Of a stretch of 64,000 nucleotides of DNA, positions 33,635 to 42,148 are shown in pieces; position 1 is the stretch's first letter, and each line of letters starts with the position of its first letter. The stretch is taken from NCBI GenBank assembly GCA_965229355.1, contig OZ245869.1, forward strand, positions 1,364,001 through 1,428,000, given 5' to 3'. Both the position numbers and the translations under genes were made by a program. The notes beneath the pieces are model-generated. The model ran no database searches and had not been told where the DNA came from. It saw only the letters and a list, made by a program, of their open reading frames with translations. This stretch comes from GCA-2737725 sp965229355. GTDB lineage: Bacteria > Pseudomonadota > Alphaproteobacteria > Rhodospirillales > Rhodospirillaceae.

Positions 33635-35779
33635 ATGTCGATGTTCAAAACGTTCCGCAAAGAAATCGAGTGGGGCGGCCGCAAACTCATTCTGGAAACC
33701 GGCAAGATCGCGCGTCAAGCTGACGGCGCTGTGCTGGCCACCTATGGTGAGACAACTGTGCTGTGTACAGCCGTTGGCGCCAAATCAGCCAAGCCGGGGA
33801 TCGACTTCTTCCCGTTGACGGTGAACTACCAAGAAAAAACCTTTGCCGCCGGTAAAATTCCGGGCGGCTTCTTCAAACGCGAAGGTCGTCCGTCTGAAAA
33901 AGAAACGTTGGTGAGCCGCCTGATCGATCGTCCGATCCGTCCGCTGTTCCACGACAATTACCGCAATGAAACCCAAGTGGTTTGCACCGTTCTGTCACAT
34001 GACATGAAGAACGATCCGGATGTGGTGGCCATGATCGGCGCATCAGCCGCGTTGACCATCTCTGGTCTGCCGTTCTTGGGCCCGATTGGTGCAGCACGCG
34101 TCGGCTACATTGATGGCCAATATGTGCTGAATCCGGTGAAAGAAGATTTGGAAAAATCGGTGTTGGACCTGGTTGTCGCGGGCACCACCGAAGGCGTGCT
34201 GATGGTTGAATCAGAAGCCAAAGAGTTGTCGGAAGACATCATGCTGGGCGCGGTCAACTACGGCCACGACCAAATGCAACACGTGATCAAAGCCATCATT
34301 GAGTTGGCTGAACGTTGCGCGAAAGATGCACGCGAACTGACGCCGCCGGCTCCCGCCGTTGCTGTTGTCACCGAAAAGTTCAAAGCGTTCGAAGCCGACA
34401 TGGCTGCTGCTTACAAACACGTCGTGAAACAAGAACGCTATGCCGCAGTCTCTGAAGTGAAGAAAAAAGCCATCGCCAGCTTGGGCGATGCCGCTGATGA
34501 GATCCTGGTTGCTGGCGGTATCTTGAAGCACATGGAAGCCGACGTTGTGCGTGGTGCGATTTTGAACACCGGCATCCGCATCGATGGCCGCGACACTAAA
34601 ACCATCCGCCCGATCGAAGTGGAAGTTGGCATTCTGCCGCGCGCCCACGGTTCAGCCCTGTTCACACGCGGCGAAACCCAGGCCCTCGTCACCACAACGC
34701 TCGGCACCGGCCAAGATGAGCAAATCATCGACGCGCTGGACGGCGAGTACAAAGAAACGTTCATGCTGCACTACAACTTCCCTCCGTACTCCGTGGGTGA
34801 AGCTGGCCGCATGGGCAGCCCTGGTCGCCGCGAAATCGGTCACGGCAAGTTGGCTTGGCGTTCGGTGCACCCGCTGTTGCCGACCGCTGAAAAGTTCCCG
34901 TACACGATCCGCGTTGTCTCTGAAATCACCGAGTCCAACGGTTCGTCATCAATGGCCAGCGTTTGCGGTTCATCACTGGCGTTGATGGACGCCGGTGTGC
35001 CGTTGACGCGCCCTGTTGCTGGCGTAGCCATGGGCCTGATCAAGGAAGGCGATAAATTCGCCGTTCTGTCCGATATCATGGGTGACGAAGATCACTTGGG
35101 CGATATGGATTTCAAAGTTGCCGGTTCAGAAGTCGGCATCACCTCGCTGCAAATGGATATTAAAATTACATCCATCACCCGCGAGATCATGGAAATCGCG
35201 TTGCGCCAAGCCAAGGATGGCCGCTTGCATATCCTGGGCGAAATGAGCCGTGGTTTGACAGGCGCCCGTGAAGGTGTGTCCAGTCATGCACCGCGCATCA
35301 CTGTCATGAACATCCCGAAAGACAAGATCCGTGAAGTGATCGGCAGCGGCGGTAAAGTGATCCGCGAACTGCAAGAAACTACGGGCACGAAGATCGACAT
35401 CGAAGACGATGGCACCTTGAAGATCGCTTCGTCGGATGAGAACGCCACGAAACTGGCACTGCAAAAGATCCGCGAGATCGTTGCAGAACCGGAACTGGGC
35501 GAGATCTACGAAGGCAAAGTCGTGAAGATCATGGAGTTCGGCGCGTTCGTGAACTTCTTGGGCAAGCGCGACGGCCTTGTGCACATCTCGGAACTGGCTG
35601 CAGCCCGCGTGAAGCAAGTCAGCGACGTCGTCAAAGAAGGCGACACCGTGAAAGTGAAATGCTTGGGCGTCGATGATCGCGGCAAGGTGAAGTTGTCGAT
35701 GAAGCGCGTCGACCAAGCCACTGGCCAAGATCTGGATCAAGCTGCACCGGCTGGTGAAGCTGCTCCGGCTCAAGAGTAG
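33635..35779 (+). CDS. pnp: Polyribonucleotide nucleotidyltransferase (PNPase)
   Basis: PNPase degrades RNA 3'-5' by phosphorolysis. The 714-residue protein has two RNase PH domains (VLATYGETTVLCTAV near residue 33; ALVTTTLGTGQDEQ near 349), the GEAGRMGSPGRREIGHGKLA active-site region, then KH (IREVIGSGGKVIRELQ) and S1 (GEIYEGKVVKIMEFGAFV) domains. All are intact and the length is standard. Confidence 0.98.
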   Translation: MSMFKTFRKEIEWGGRKLILETGKIARQADGAVLATYGETTVLCTAVGAKSAKPGIDFFPLTVNYQEKTFAAGKIPGGFFKREGRPSEKETLVSRLIDRPIRPLFHDNYRNETQVVCTVLSHDMKNDPDVVAMIGASAALTISGLPFLGPIGAARVGYIDGQYVLNPVKEDLEKSVLDLVVAGTTEGVLMVESEAKELSEDIMLGAVNYGHDQMQHVIKAIIELAERCAKDARELTPPAPAVAVVTEKFKAFEADMAAAYKHVVKQERYAAVSEVKKKAIASLGDAADEILVAGGILKHMEADVVRGAILNTGIRIDGRDTKTIRPIEVEVGILPRAHGSALFTRGETQALVTTTLGTGQDEQIIDALDGEYKETFMLHYNFPPYSVGEAGRMGSPGRREIGHGKLAWRSVHPLLPTAEKFPYTIRVVSEITESNGSSSMASVCGSSLALMDAGVPLTRPVAGVAMGLIKEGDKFAVLSDIMGDEDHLGDMDFKVAGSEVGITSLQMDIKITSITREIMEIALRQAKDGRLHILGEMSRGLTGAREGVSSHAPRITVMNIPKDKIREVIGSGGKVIRELQETTGTKIDIEDDGTLKIASSDENATKLALQKIREIVAEPELGEIYEGKVVKIMEFGAFVNFLGKRDGLVHISELAAARVKQVSDVVKEGDTVKVKCLGVDDRGKVKLSMKRVDQATGQDLDQAAPAGEAAPAQE

Positions 35780-35794
35780 TTTTATTTAAACTGC

Positions 35795-36553
35795 ATGAAC
35801 GGTACCCCGCGCGTGAGTGTGACGATTCCAAAAATCATCGCTCACCGCGGGTCGCCGCGTGAAGCGCCGGAAAACACGCTGGCCTCTTTCCGCAAAGCCA
35901 AAGCGTCTGGGGCCACATGGATTGAGTTCGATGTGGCGCTGACCAAAGACCTGCGGCCCGTTATATTTCACGACGATGGTTTAGAGCGCACATCAGACGG
36001 CGAAGGCTTGCTGGCTGATTTGGACTTTGATCTCGTCACGCATTTAGATGCTGGAAGCTGGTTCAGCCGCGATTTCGCAGGCGAGCCGATTCCAACCTTA
36101 GAAGAGACGTTAGAATTGCTGGCGACACTCGAGCTGGGCTTTAACATGGAGTTGAAGACGGACCCCGGCCGTGAAGCTGAATTGGCGAAAGTGGCCCTGC
36201 CCATAGCACTGGATATGTGGCCCGCACATTTACCGACTCCATTGATTTCAAGTTTCTCGCGTATTGCCATTGCATCAGCACGTGAAGTCGCCCCGCAGTG
36301 GCCGATGGATGTGATCTATGACCGCATCCCTGCTGAGTGGGCTGAAGACGCCAAAAAACTGGAATTGGCCGCCATTGGTGCCAATCACAAACATTTGACG
36401 CGCGAACAGGTTATGGAAATTCGCGGATCAGGTCTTAAGTTAAGTACATATACGGTGAATGACGCCGAGCGCGCCGCGACCCTGTTTCAATGGGGCGTGG
36501 ATGCGATCTTTACCGATGTGCCGGCCGAGATGGTCACCCGATTTGGGCCATAA
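35795..36553 (+). CDS. Glycerophosphodiester phosphodiesterase
   Basis: This 252-residue TIM-barrel enzyme hydrolyses glycerophosphodiesters to sn-glycerol-3-phosphate and an alcohol. IIAHRGSPREAPENTLASF near residue 10 holds the catalytic His and Arg-Glu; EFDVALTKDLRPVIFHDDGL supplies further metal ligands and the second His. No signal peptide is seen, so it is probably cytoplasmic like UgpQ. It lies 15 bp after pnp. Confidence 0.93.
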   Translation: MNGTPRVSVTIPKIIAHRGSPREAPENTLASFRKAKASGATWIEFDVALTKDLRPVIFHDDGLERTSDGEGLLADLDFDLVTHLDAGSWFSRDFAGEPIPTLEETLELLATLELGFNMELKTDPGREAELAKVALPIALDMWPAHLPTPLISSFSRIAIASAREVAPQWPMDVIYDRIPAEWAEDAKKLELAAIGANHKHLTREQVMEIRGSGLKLSTYTVNDAERAATLFQWGVDAIFTDVPAEMVTRFGP

Positions 36554-36738
36554 AGTGGCCATGTTAACATTTGTGACAAAAACCGTTTGAACAGCGATCA
36601 GGTTTGTTAAATTCAGCGGTTTTCTTGGTCCGGCAGTGGAAAAGACCTATACTGACGGGGACTAAAGTTGGGTGGAGTGACGCATTGACGCTTGTATAAA
36701 AGCGCAAGGCGGAGTTGGGACGTAAAGGGACGATAGCC
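36554..36738 (+). promoter_or_regulatory. Upstream region of the nitronate-monooxygenase-like gene
   Basis: This 185-bp gap has no gene. TGTATAAAAGC (36693-36703) is a candidate -10 region; CGCTT/AAGCG flank part of it and form a small stem. Exact promoter not determined. Confidence 0.35.
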
Positions 36739-38136
36739 GTGAAGGCACTGAATTCGATTTTGATGTCTGGCGCAGAAGTTTTGCCGTTGATCGAAGGCGG
36801 CAAAGGCGTTGCCGTGTCGACGGGTTTGACCTCCGGTTCATGGGCCGCGGCAAACGGCGTTGGTACGTTTTCAGGCGTAAACGCAGATTCATTCGACCCG
36901 ACGGGCAAAGTTATTCCGCAACTTTATCATGGCCGCACACGTCATGATCGCCACGAAGAGTTGATCAAGTACGCGATTGAAGGCGGCATTCAGCAAGCGC
37001 GCATCGCGCATGAAACGCGCGGTAATGCCGGTGCGCTTCATATCAACGTGCTGTGGGAAATGGGCGGCGCAGAACGTGTGCTGCATGGTATTTTAGAAAA
37101 AGCCCGCAACATCATTCATGGCATCACCTGCGGTGCCGGTATGCCGTATCGCTTGGGCGAGATCGCCGCCAAGTACGGCCTTTATTATTACCCGATCATC
37201 TCATCGGGTCGCGCCTTCCGTGCGTTGTGGAAGCGCGCCTATCACAAATTCTCGGAACTGGTGGGCGGCGTGGTCTACGAAGATCCGTGGTTGGCCGGTG
37301 GCCACAATGGCCTTTCAAACTCAGAAGATCCGCGCAAACCGGAAGATCCATATCCGCGCATCGTTGAGCTGCGCAAAGTGATGAATGAAGCGGGCTTGAA
37401 CAACACGCCAATCATCATGGCCGGTGGCGTGTGGTGGTTGTCGGAGTGGGAACACTTCTTGGACAATCCCGAAGTGGGCCCGATTGCGTTTCAGTTCGGC
37501 ACGCGTCCGCTGTTGACCAAAGAAAGCCCGATTTCCGATGAATGGAAATCAAAGTTGGTAGATTTGAAGCAAGGCGATGTGTTGTTGCACCGCTTTAGCC
37601 CGACGGGTTTTTATTCATCGGCTGTCAAGAACAGCTATTTGCTGGAACTGGAAGCACGCAGCGAACGCCAGATTGCGTTCTCGATCGATGCCGTTGGTGA
37701 GCACACGGCGCCATTTAATATGGGCTTGCGCAAAAAAGAAGTGTTCGTGACGCCGGAAGACAAAGCACGTGGCGATGCCTGGCGCGCGCAAGGTTTCACC
37801 GAAGCCTTGAAGACGCCAGATTCGACATTGATTTTCACGACGCCTGAGAAGGCCGAAGAAATTCGCGCGGACCAAATTGCCTGCATGGGCTGCTTATCAG
37901 CATGTTCATTCTCGAACTGGTCACAAAGCGAAGAAGGCTCGACGGGCCGTAAAGCTGATCCGCGCAGCTTCTGCATTCAAAAGACGCTGCAAAACATTGC
38001 GCACGGCGGCAACATCGATAATGAACTGATGTTTGCGGGCCATAATGCGTACCGGTTTGGTTTAGACCCCTGGTACAAAAACGGCTTCATTCCGACGATG
38101 AAGCAGTTGGTGGAACGCATTTCTTCTGGTTGGTAA
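36739..38136 (+). CDS. Nitronate monooxygenase-like flavoprotein with Cys cluster
   Basis: This 465-residue protein resembles the large nitronate monooxygenase/2-nitropropane dioxygenase group: an FMN-binding TIM barrel with HGITCGAGMPYRLGEIAAK, then PIISSGRAFRALW, GGHNGLS, IIMAGGVWW and AFQFGTRPL. It has four cysteines near the C-terminus (about residues 382, 385, 389 and 412) in a CxxCxxxC-x22-C layout. This recalls the 4Fe-4S site of Old-Yellow-Enzyme-type reductases, although the family call remains nitronate monooxygenase. I chose GTG 36739, with AGGGA 8 bases upstream; TTG 36715 would add 8 residues. Substrate is unknown. A hairpin overlaps the stop codon and a terminator follows. Confidence 0.8.
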   Translation: MKALNSILMSGAEVLPLIEGGKGVAVSTGLTSGSWAAANGVGTFSGVNADSFDPTGKVIPQLYHGRTRHDRHEELIKYAIEGGIQQARIAHETRGNAGALHINVLWEMGGAERVLHGILEKARNIIHGITCGAGMPYRLGEIAAKYGLYYYPIISSGRAFRALWKRAYHKFSELVGGVVYEDPWLAGGHNGLSNSEDPRKPEDPYPRIVELRKVMNEAGLNNTPIIMAGGVWWLSEWEHFLDNPEVGPIAFQFGTRPLLTKESPISDEWKSKLVDLKQGDVLLHRFSPTGFYSSAVKNSYLLELEARSERQIAFSIDAVGEHTAPFNMGLRKKEVFVTPEDKARGDAWRAQGFTEALKTPDSTLIFTTPEKAEEIRADQIACMGCLSACSFSNWSQSEEGSTGRKADPRSFCIQKTLQNIAHGGNIDNELMFAGHNAYRFGLDPWYKNGFIPTMKQLVERISSGW

Positions 38137-38151
38137 AGCCAACCACAGAAG
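38123..38151 (+). other. Hairpin spanning a stop codon
   Basis: CTTCTGGTTGG (38123-38133) can pair with CCAACCACAGAAG (38139-38151) with a 2-base bulge; the TAA lies in the loop. It immediately precedes the terminator. Confidence 0.5.
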
Positions 38152-38162
38152 CTGAAATTTAA

Positions 38163-38195
38163 AGCGCCGCGATCAAATGTCGCGGCGTTTTTTTT
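38163..38195. terminator. Bidirectional-type terminator between convergent genes
   Basis: CGCCGCGA (38165-38172) pairs with TCGCGGCG (38180-38187) and is followed by eight Ts on the plus strand; the A-run on the left side is shorter. It serves the flavoprotein gene and perhaps the convergent GNAT gene. Confidence 0.9.
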
Positions 38196-38197
38196 AT

Positions 38198-38785
38198 TTA
38201 GCCTTGCAGCTTCGCGATCTTGGCGTGTTCTTGTTCTAAAATTGAATACACCACCGTGGACCACCATTTGCCGCGCGCGTGCTTTACATCGCGCAGCATG
38301 CCTTCGCGGGCCATGCCCAGTTTTTGCATCACGCGAATGACCGCTTTGTTTTCAGGCGCACACTGCGCAAACACGCGGTGCATTTTGAATTGATGAAATG
38401 CCGCGTGTAGCAGCGCCTGCCCGATTTCAGTGGCGAAGCCCTGCTTCCAGAATTTGCGCCCGACACCAAAGCCCATTTCGGCTTGGCGGTTGATGGGGTC
38501 GGTGACCCGCAACACAGCTTCGCCCACCAGCAGTCCGTTATCTTTGCGGGTGACGGCCAGATAGTAATTCGCGCGCGGCTTTAGGCCTTGCTCTTGCACA
38601 GCCCAGGTGACGAGCGCTGCAATTTTGTCCGCCGAAGGCGGTTCGGTCGCGTGATATTCCCAATAGGCCGCATCCCGCACATTCTCTTGCAATGCAGGAA
38701 TGTCGGCTGCGGTGTATTCGCGAATGCTGAAACGCCGGGACGCAAGCGGCAGCGTCAACGTGGGGATATCGGGTGCTATTGTCAT
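38198..38785 (-). CDS. GNAT family N-acetyltransferase, RimJ/RimL type
   Basis: The 195-residue protein is a GNAT of the RimJ/RimL group. FSIREYTAADIPAL opens the domain, ADPIN-like VTDPINRQAEMGFGVGRKFW precedes the acetyl-CoA motif (KQGFATEIGQALL), and FAQCAPENKAVIRVMQKLGM with the conserved Asn follows. The substrate is unknown; ribosomal proteins, antibiotics and small molecules are all acceptors for this group. It lies 22 bp downstream of panD on the same strand. Confidence 0.88.
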   Translation of the reverse strand: MTIAPDIPTLTLPLASRRFSIREYTAADIPALQENVRDAAYWEYHATEPPSADKIAALVTWAVQEQGLKPRANYYLAVTRKDNGLLVGEAVLRVTDPINRQAEMGFGVGRKFWKQGFATEIGQALLHAAFHQFKMHRVFAQCAPENKAVIRVMQKLGMAREGMLRDVKHARGKWWSTVVYSILEQEHAKIAKLQG

Positions 38786-38807
38786 AGGCCCCGATTCTAC
38801 ACGTGCT

Positions 38808-39356
38808 CTAGCGCGTCAGGAAGCGCGAGATGAAGTCTTCAATGGCCGGATCGGCCAGACCTTTGGTTTGCAGATCTTTGCGGATGGCGTGCACATCGAC
38901 ATACGCATAATTGTGAACCGCCGTATCGGGTGAGCAGGGTTTGCCCTTCACATCGATAATCCGAAAATCAAAGGCGCGCTTGTCGCTTTTGAAAACTTCG
39001 TAGGCCAGGATTTGATCGATGTCGTTGTTCGGCATGAACGTCACGACCTTGGGCTTCACGTCGTAAAGCTGGCTGGGCTGCAGGTCGTCAGCGGCGGCAA
39101 TGATCAGCTCATCACCCACTTGGCAGGTGCGCGCAGCCGCCCCGTTTAAGATGCAGCAGCGTGAGCCAGGCTCGCCGTGAATCACATAGGTCGACAGACG
39201 CGCGCCGGAATTCTTGTTCCAGACATCAACAAACTCGGTCGGGTAAATGCCCGCGGCTTCGCAATGCTCGGGGTCCAGCGTGATGGAACCGTGGTAATGC
39301 AGGTCGGCCATGGTGACGCGAATGCCGTGCAATTTGGCGCGAATGACCTTGGGCAT
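38808..39356 (-). CDS. panD: Aspartate 1-decarboxylase PanD with C-terminal extension
   Basis: PanD is a pyruvoyl enzyme that makes beta-alanine for pantothenate and CoA. The first 115 or so residues match the family: KLHGIRVTMADLHYHGS with the Gly-Ser self-cleavage site, SGARLSTYVIHGEPGS with the conserved Arg and Tyr, and ILNGAAAR. After about residue 125 it carries an extension of roughly 55-60 residues (from VVTFMPNNDIDQIL to the end); most PanD proteins stop near 115-140. I chose ATG 39356 because GGAGGAG lies just upstream. The extension has no motif I recognise. Function of the core is likely but unproven. Confidence 0.88.
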   Translation of the reverse strand: MPKVIRAKLHGIRVTMADLHYHGSITLDPEHCEAAGIYPTEFVDVWNKNSGARLSTYVIHGEPGSRCCILNGAAARTCQVGDELIIAAADDLQPSQLYDVKPKVVTFMPNNDIDQILAYEVFKSDKRAFDFRIIDVKGKPCSPDTAVHNYAYVDVHAIRKDLQTKGLADPAIEDFISRFLTR

Positions 39357-39538
39357 GAGGCTCCTCCAAGCGGTACCAGACCCGCAGAAAACCAGGATGT
39401 GCGGGTGCGAAAGCGGCGCCAACATAAGCCCAAAATCGGGCCCGTCTACTGCTTAAGTGGCGCCTCAGTTCTGCCCCTTGCCCGCAGAAATACTGAGGTT
39501 TAGTGTGGCCCTGGAAGAACAATCAAAGAACATAGCCA

Positions 39539-40093
39539 ATGAGCCCTCCTCCATCCGACTCGGAGCCTCAACTGTCTGGCTTTGGCCCGGCGAGCACCGG
39601 CAGCATGCGCACCAAAATGCGCAGCCCCGACAAGCCCTGGAGCGGTGCTGCCAATACATCGCTTTATGACCCTGCGGCTGTTACGGCGGCGGTCACGCGC
39701 GGTGTGTGTCGATGGTTGGAAGATGCGGGCTTCATCACGCTGCGCGAATTCAAACTGGGTACGGGTCGGCGTGCTGATGTGGTGGGCTTAAGTGCCGACG
39801 GTAAAATCGTGATGGTGGAAGTAAAAAGCACCGCAGGCGATTACCGCAGCGATACGAAGTGGCTGGAGTACGTGCCCTACTGCGATGCGTTTAGCTTTGC
39901 TGTGCCGCCTGAGTTTCCGTGGCAGATCTTACCCAGTGATTGCGGTGTAGTGATTGCCGATGCGCACTCAGCGGCTGTGGTCAGGCATGCCACACCACGC
40001 CAACTCCATTCATCACGACGCAAGGCGCTGACGTTGCGATTTGCACTGGCGGCCGGTCAGCGTCTGTCGACGTTATTGGATCCGCGATTTTAA
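39539..40093 (+). CDS. mmcB: MmcB family DNA repair protein
   Basis: The 184-residue protein matches MmcB (COG5321), a PD-(D/E)XK nuclease-like factor of the alphaproteobacterial DNA damage response. The core reads FKLGTGRRADVVGLSADGKIVMVEVKS, with Asp and the Glu-Val-Lys catalytic pattern, then YRSDTKWLEYVPYCDAFSFAV. The start at 39539 gives a polar 45-residue leader; ATG 39605 is a shorter alternative. Neighbours do not suggest a shared operon. SOS control is known in Caulobacter; I did not find a clear LexA box. Confidence 0.9.
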   Translation: MSPPPSDSEPQLSGFGPASTGSMRTKMRSPDKPWSGAANTSLYDPAAVTAAVTRGVCRWLEDAGFITLREFKLGTGRRADVVGLSADGKIVMVEVKSTAGDYRSDTKWLEYVPYCDAFSFAVPPEFPWQILPSDCGVVIADAHSAAVVRHATPRQLHSSRRKALTLRFALAAGQRLSTLLDPRF

Positions 40094-40168
40094 GAAATGC
40101 GCCGCCTGCATTTGCAGGGAAATATCAGGGGCGCGGATGTGGAAAAGACAGAGTTGCGTGGAAGCTTT

Positions 40169-40600
40169 TTACCCGCACGCAAGGCCGACAACGCGGCTAT
40201 AAGCATCCAACTCAACATTCAACCGTTGCGGTGAACGGTCTTGCGACAACCGATCACCCGGGCGGATGATACGATACGGCACAGTCAGGCGCTCTTCACG
40301 GATGTACTGACCCGATGTTGGTGTGGCTGCGTTCTTGCTGACGAACGTCATGCCCAGCGCGGGTACCAGCACGTGCCCGCGGCAGCCGACCAAGTATTCC
40401 GGCAGTACGGGCTGACGAATAACGGGGGCTGGAATAGCTGGCGCACCGTTTGCCGCAGCGGTAGGCGTTGTGGATGTGGGTGATGCATTTTCAGGATAGC
40501 TGGGGAACATGCCCGCTTGGCCCGTGCAGCCTGCCAGCAATGCTGTGACAGACGCGATGCAGATCAGTTTGCGAAAAGACACTTGTTTCGAAACAGACAT
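40169..40600 (-). CDS. Lipoprotein with I78 peptidase-inhibitor-like domain
   Basis: This 143-residue protein has a lipoprotein signal peptide with the lipobox LLAGC, Cys at about residue 25. A Pro/Ala/Thr-rich linker follows. The C-terminal part (VPYRIIRPGDRLSQDRSPQR, then LNVELD and a terminal CG) matches the I78 family of potato-inhibitor-like serine protease inhibitors. It probably sits in the outer membrane or periplasm and may protect envelope proteins from proteases. The gene lies 15 bp after hldE on the same strand and may be co-transcribed. Confidence 0.75.
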   Translation of the reverse strand: MSVSKQVSFRKLICIASVTALLAGCTGQAGMFPSYPENASPTSTTPTAAANGAPAIPAPVIRQPVLPEYLVGCRGHVLVPALGMTFVSKNAATPTSGQYIREERLTVPYRIIRPGDRLSQDRSPQRLNVELDAYSRVVGLACG

Positions 40601-40615
40601 GGCATCACCCAGATA

Positions 40616-42109
40616 TTATCGGCTGTTGGTTTTCAGCGCCGCAATCGTTGCAGTGGTGGAGTATGACGGGACAAGTTCAGCAAGCAAGACTTTCCCGCCG
40701 TAGCTTTCAACAAAATCACCACCAACCACGTTCGAGCGTACATAATCCGCGCCCTTCACCAACACATCGGGCCGGATGGCTTCGATTAAATCTTTCGGCG
40801 TGTCTTCACCGAAGATCACCACCAGATCAACGTTGGCCAGTGAGGCCAGAACCGTGGCGCGGGCTGATTCCGTTTGCACGGGGCGCGTGGGGCCTTTTAA
40901 GCGGCGCACCGAGGCATCGGCATTCAAACCCACCACAAGCTTATCACACGCACCACGTGACTGATTGATCAGCGCAATGTGGCCTGGATGTAGCAAATCA
41001 AAACAGCCGTTGGTGAAACCAATTTTGTGGCCTTCACGGCGCCATACGGCCAGCTGCGCAAGGGCGGTCGGTAAATCCAGGCACTTCGCTTCGGCGGGTG
41101 TTAAGTTGTGACGCATAAGTGCTGTTGAAATATCATGCGTGGTCGCAACAGCTGTTGAATGACGCGCCACCACAACGCCCGCAGCGACGTTTGATAAATG
41201 TGCGGCATCGGCCAGCGGTACTTTTGCGGCCAAGGCTGCGGCCAGCGTTGCGACAACTGTATCGCCCGCGCCCGTCACATCGGCCACTTCACGGGTTTGC
41301 GCAGGCAGGTGCGTGATGACATCGCCATCAATCAACGTCATGCCTTCGCCCGAGCGCGTAACGAGAATAGATTGTGCGCTAATCTCGGCGCGCAATTTCT
41401 GCGCGGCCGCGACGAGCTTGGTTTCCGTATCCACTGCAACGCCCGCGGCATCTTGCAGTTCATTGCGGTTGGGCGTGATGACAGTGGCACCAGAATAGCG
41501 CGTATAGTCTGTGCCCTTCGGGTCAACAATCACCGGCTTTCCAGCTGCATTGGCCGCCGCGATAATTTTAGAGGCAAGCGCGCCTGCAAAGACGCCTTTG
41601 CTGTAATCCGACAGCACCACCACATCGACGTAAGGAATTTGTGAAAGTGCCGTGCGCGCTAAATCGTCTTCATCTGCGGTATCAATGGCATGCACCGTTT
41701 CACGGTCGGCGCGCAGCATGTGATGACCGTCTAAGCTGAAGAAGCGGTTTTTGATGGTGGTTTCGCGGTGGCGCGTGACCCGCAAGAACGGCTCGACCAA
41801 TTGCAGATTCGATAACAGTTCGGTGATTTCGCGGCCCGCACGATCATCACCGATCACCGACACAAACGAGACATGCACACCTAAGGCCGCCAGGTTGCGC
41901 ACGACGTTGCCCGCACCCCCAAGTTCGCGGCTTTCGCGCGTAATGCGCAGCACAGGCACAGGGGCTTCGGGCGAGATGCGGCGCACTTCGCCATAGATGA
42001 AGCGATCTTCCATCACATCGCCCACACACAACACGCGCTTGCCCGCAAAATGGCTTAAGGCCGCCACAAGCGAAGCAGAAGAGTCATTAGCAGGTGCAGG
42101 CGTGGTCAT
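40616..42109 (-). CDS. hldE: Bifunctional heptose kinase/adenylyltransferase HldE
   Basis: HldE phosphorylates D-glycero-beta-D-manno-heptose 7-phosphate and then adenylylates the 1-phosphate, for LPS inner-core heptose. The 497-residue protein has an N-terminal ribokinase-like domain (VCVGDVMEDRFIYG near residue 20, DVTGAGDTVVATLAAALA near 279) and a C-terminal nucleotidyltransferase (FTNGCFDLLHPGHIALI near 363). Both domains are complete. It is 39 bp downstream of the UXS gene, so heptose and xylose precursors are made from one operon. Confidence 0.96.
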   Translation of the reverse strand: MTTPAPANDSSASLVAALSHFAGKRVLCVGDVMEDRFIYGEVRRISPEAPVPVLRITRESRELGGAGNVVRNLAALGVHVSFVSVIGDDRAGREITELLSNLQLVEPFLRVTRHRETTIKNRFFSLDGHHMLRADRETVHAIDTADEDDLARTALSQIPYVDVVVLSDYSKGVFAGALASKIIAAANAAGKPVIVDPKGTDYTRYSGATVITPNRNELQDAAGVAVDTETKLVAAAQKLRAEISAQSILVTRSGEGMTLIDGDVITHLPAQTREVADVTGAGDTVVATLAAALAAKVPLADAAHLSNVAAGVVVARHSTAVATTHDISTALMRHNLTPAEAKCLDLPTALAQLAVWRREGHKIGFTNGCFDLLHPGHIALINQSRGACDKLVVGLNADASVRRLKGPTRPVQTESARATVLASLANVDLVVIFGEDTPKDLIEAIRPDVLVKGADYVRSNVVGGDFVESYGGKVLLAELVPSYSTTATIAALKTNSR

Positions 42110-42148
42110 GAGGATTTCAGTCAGATGTATGAAGCGGCCAGATTTACT

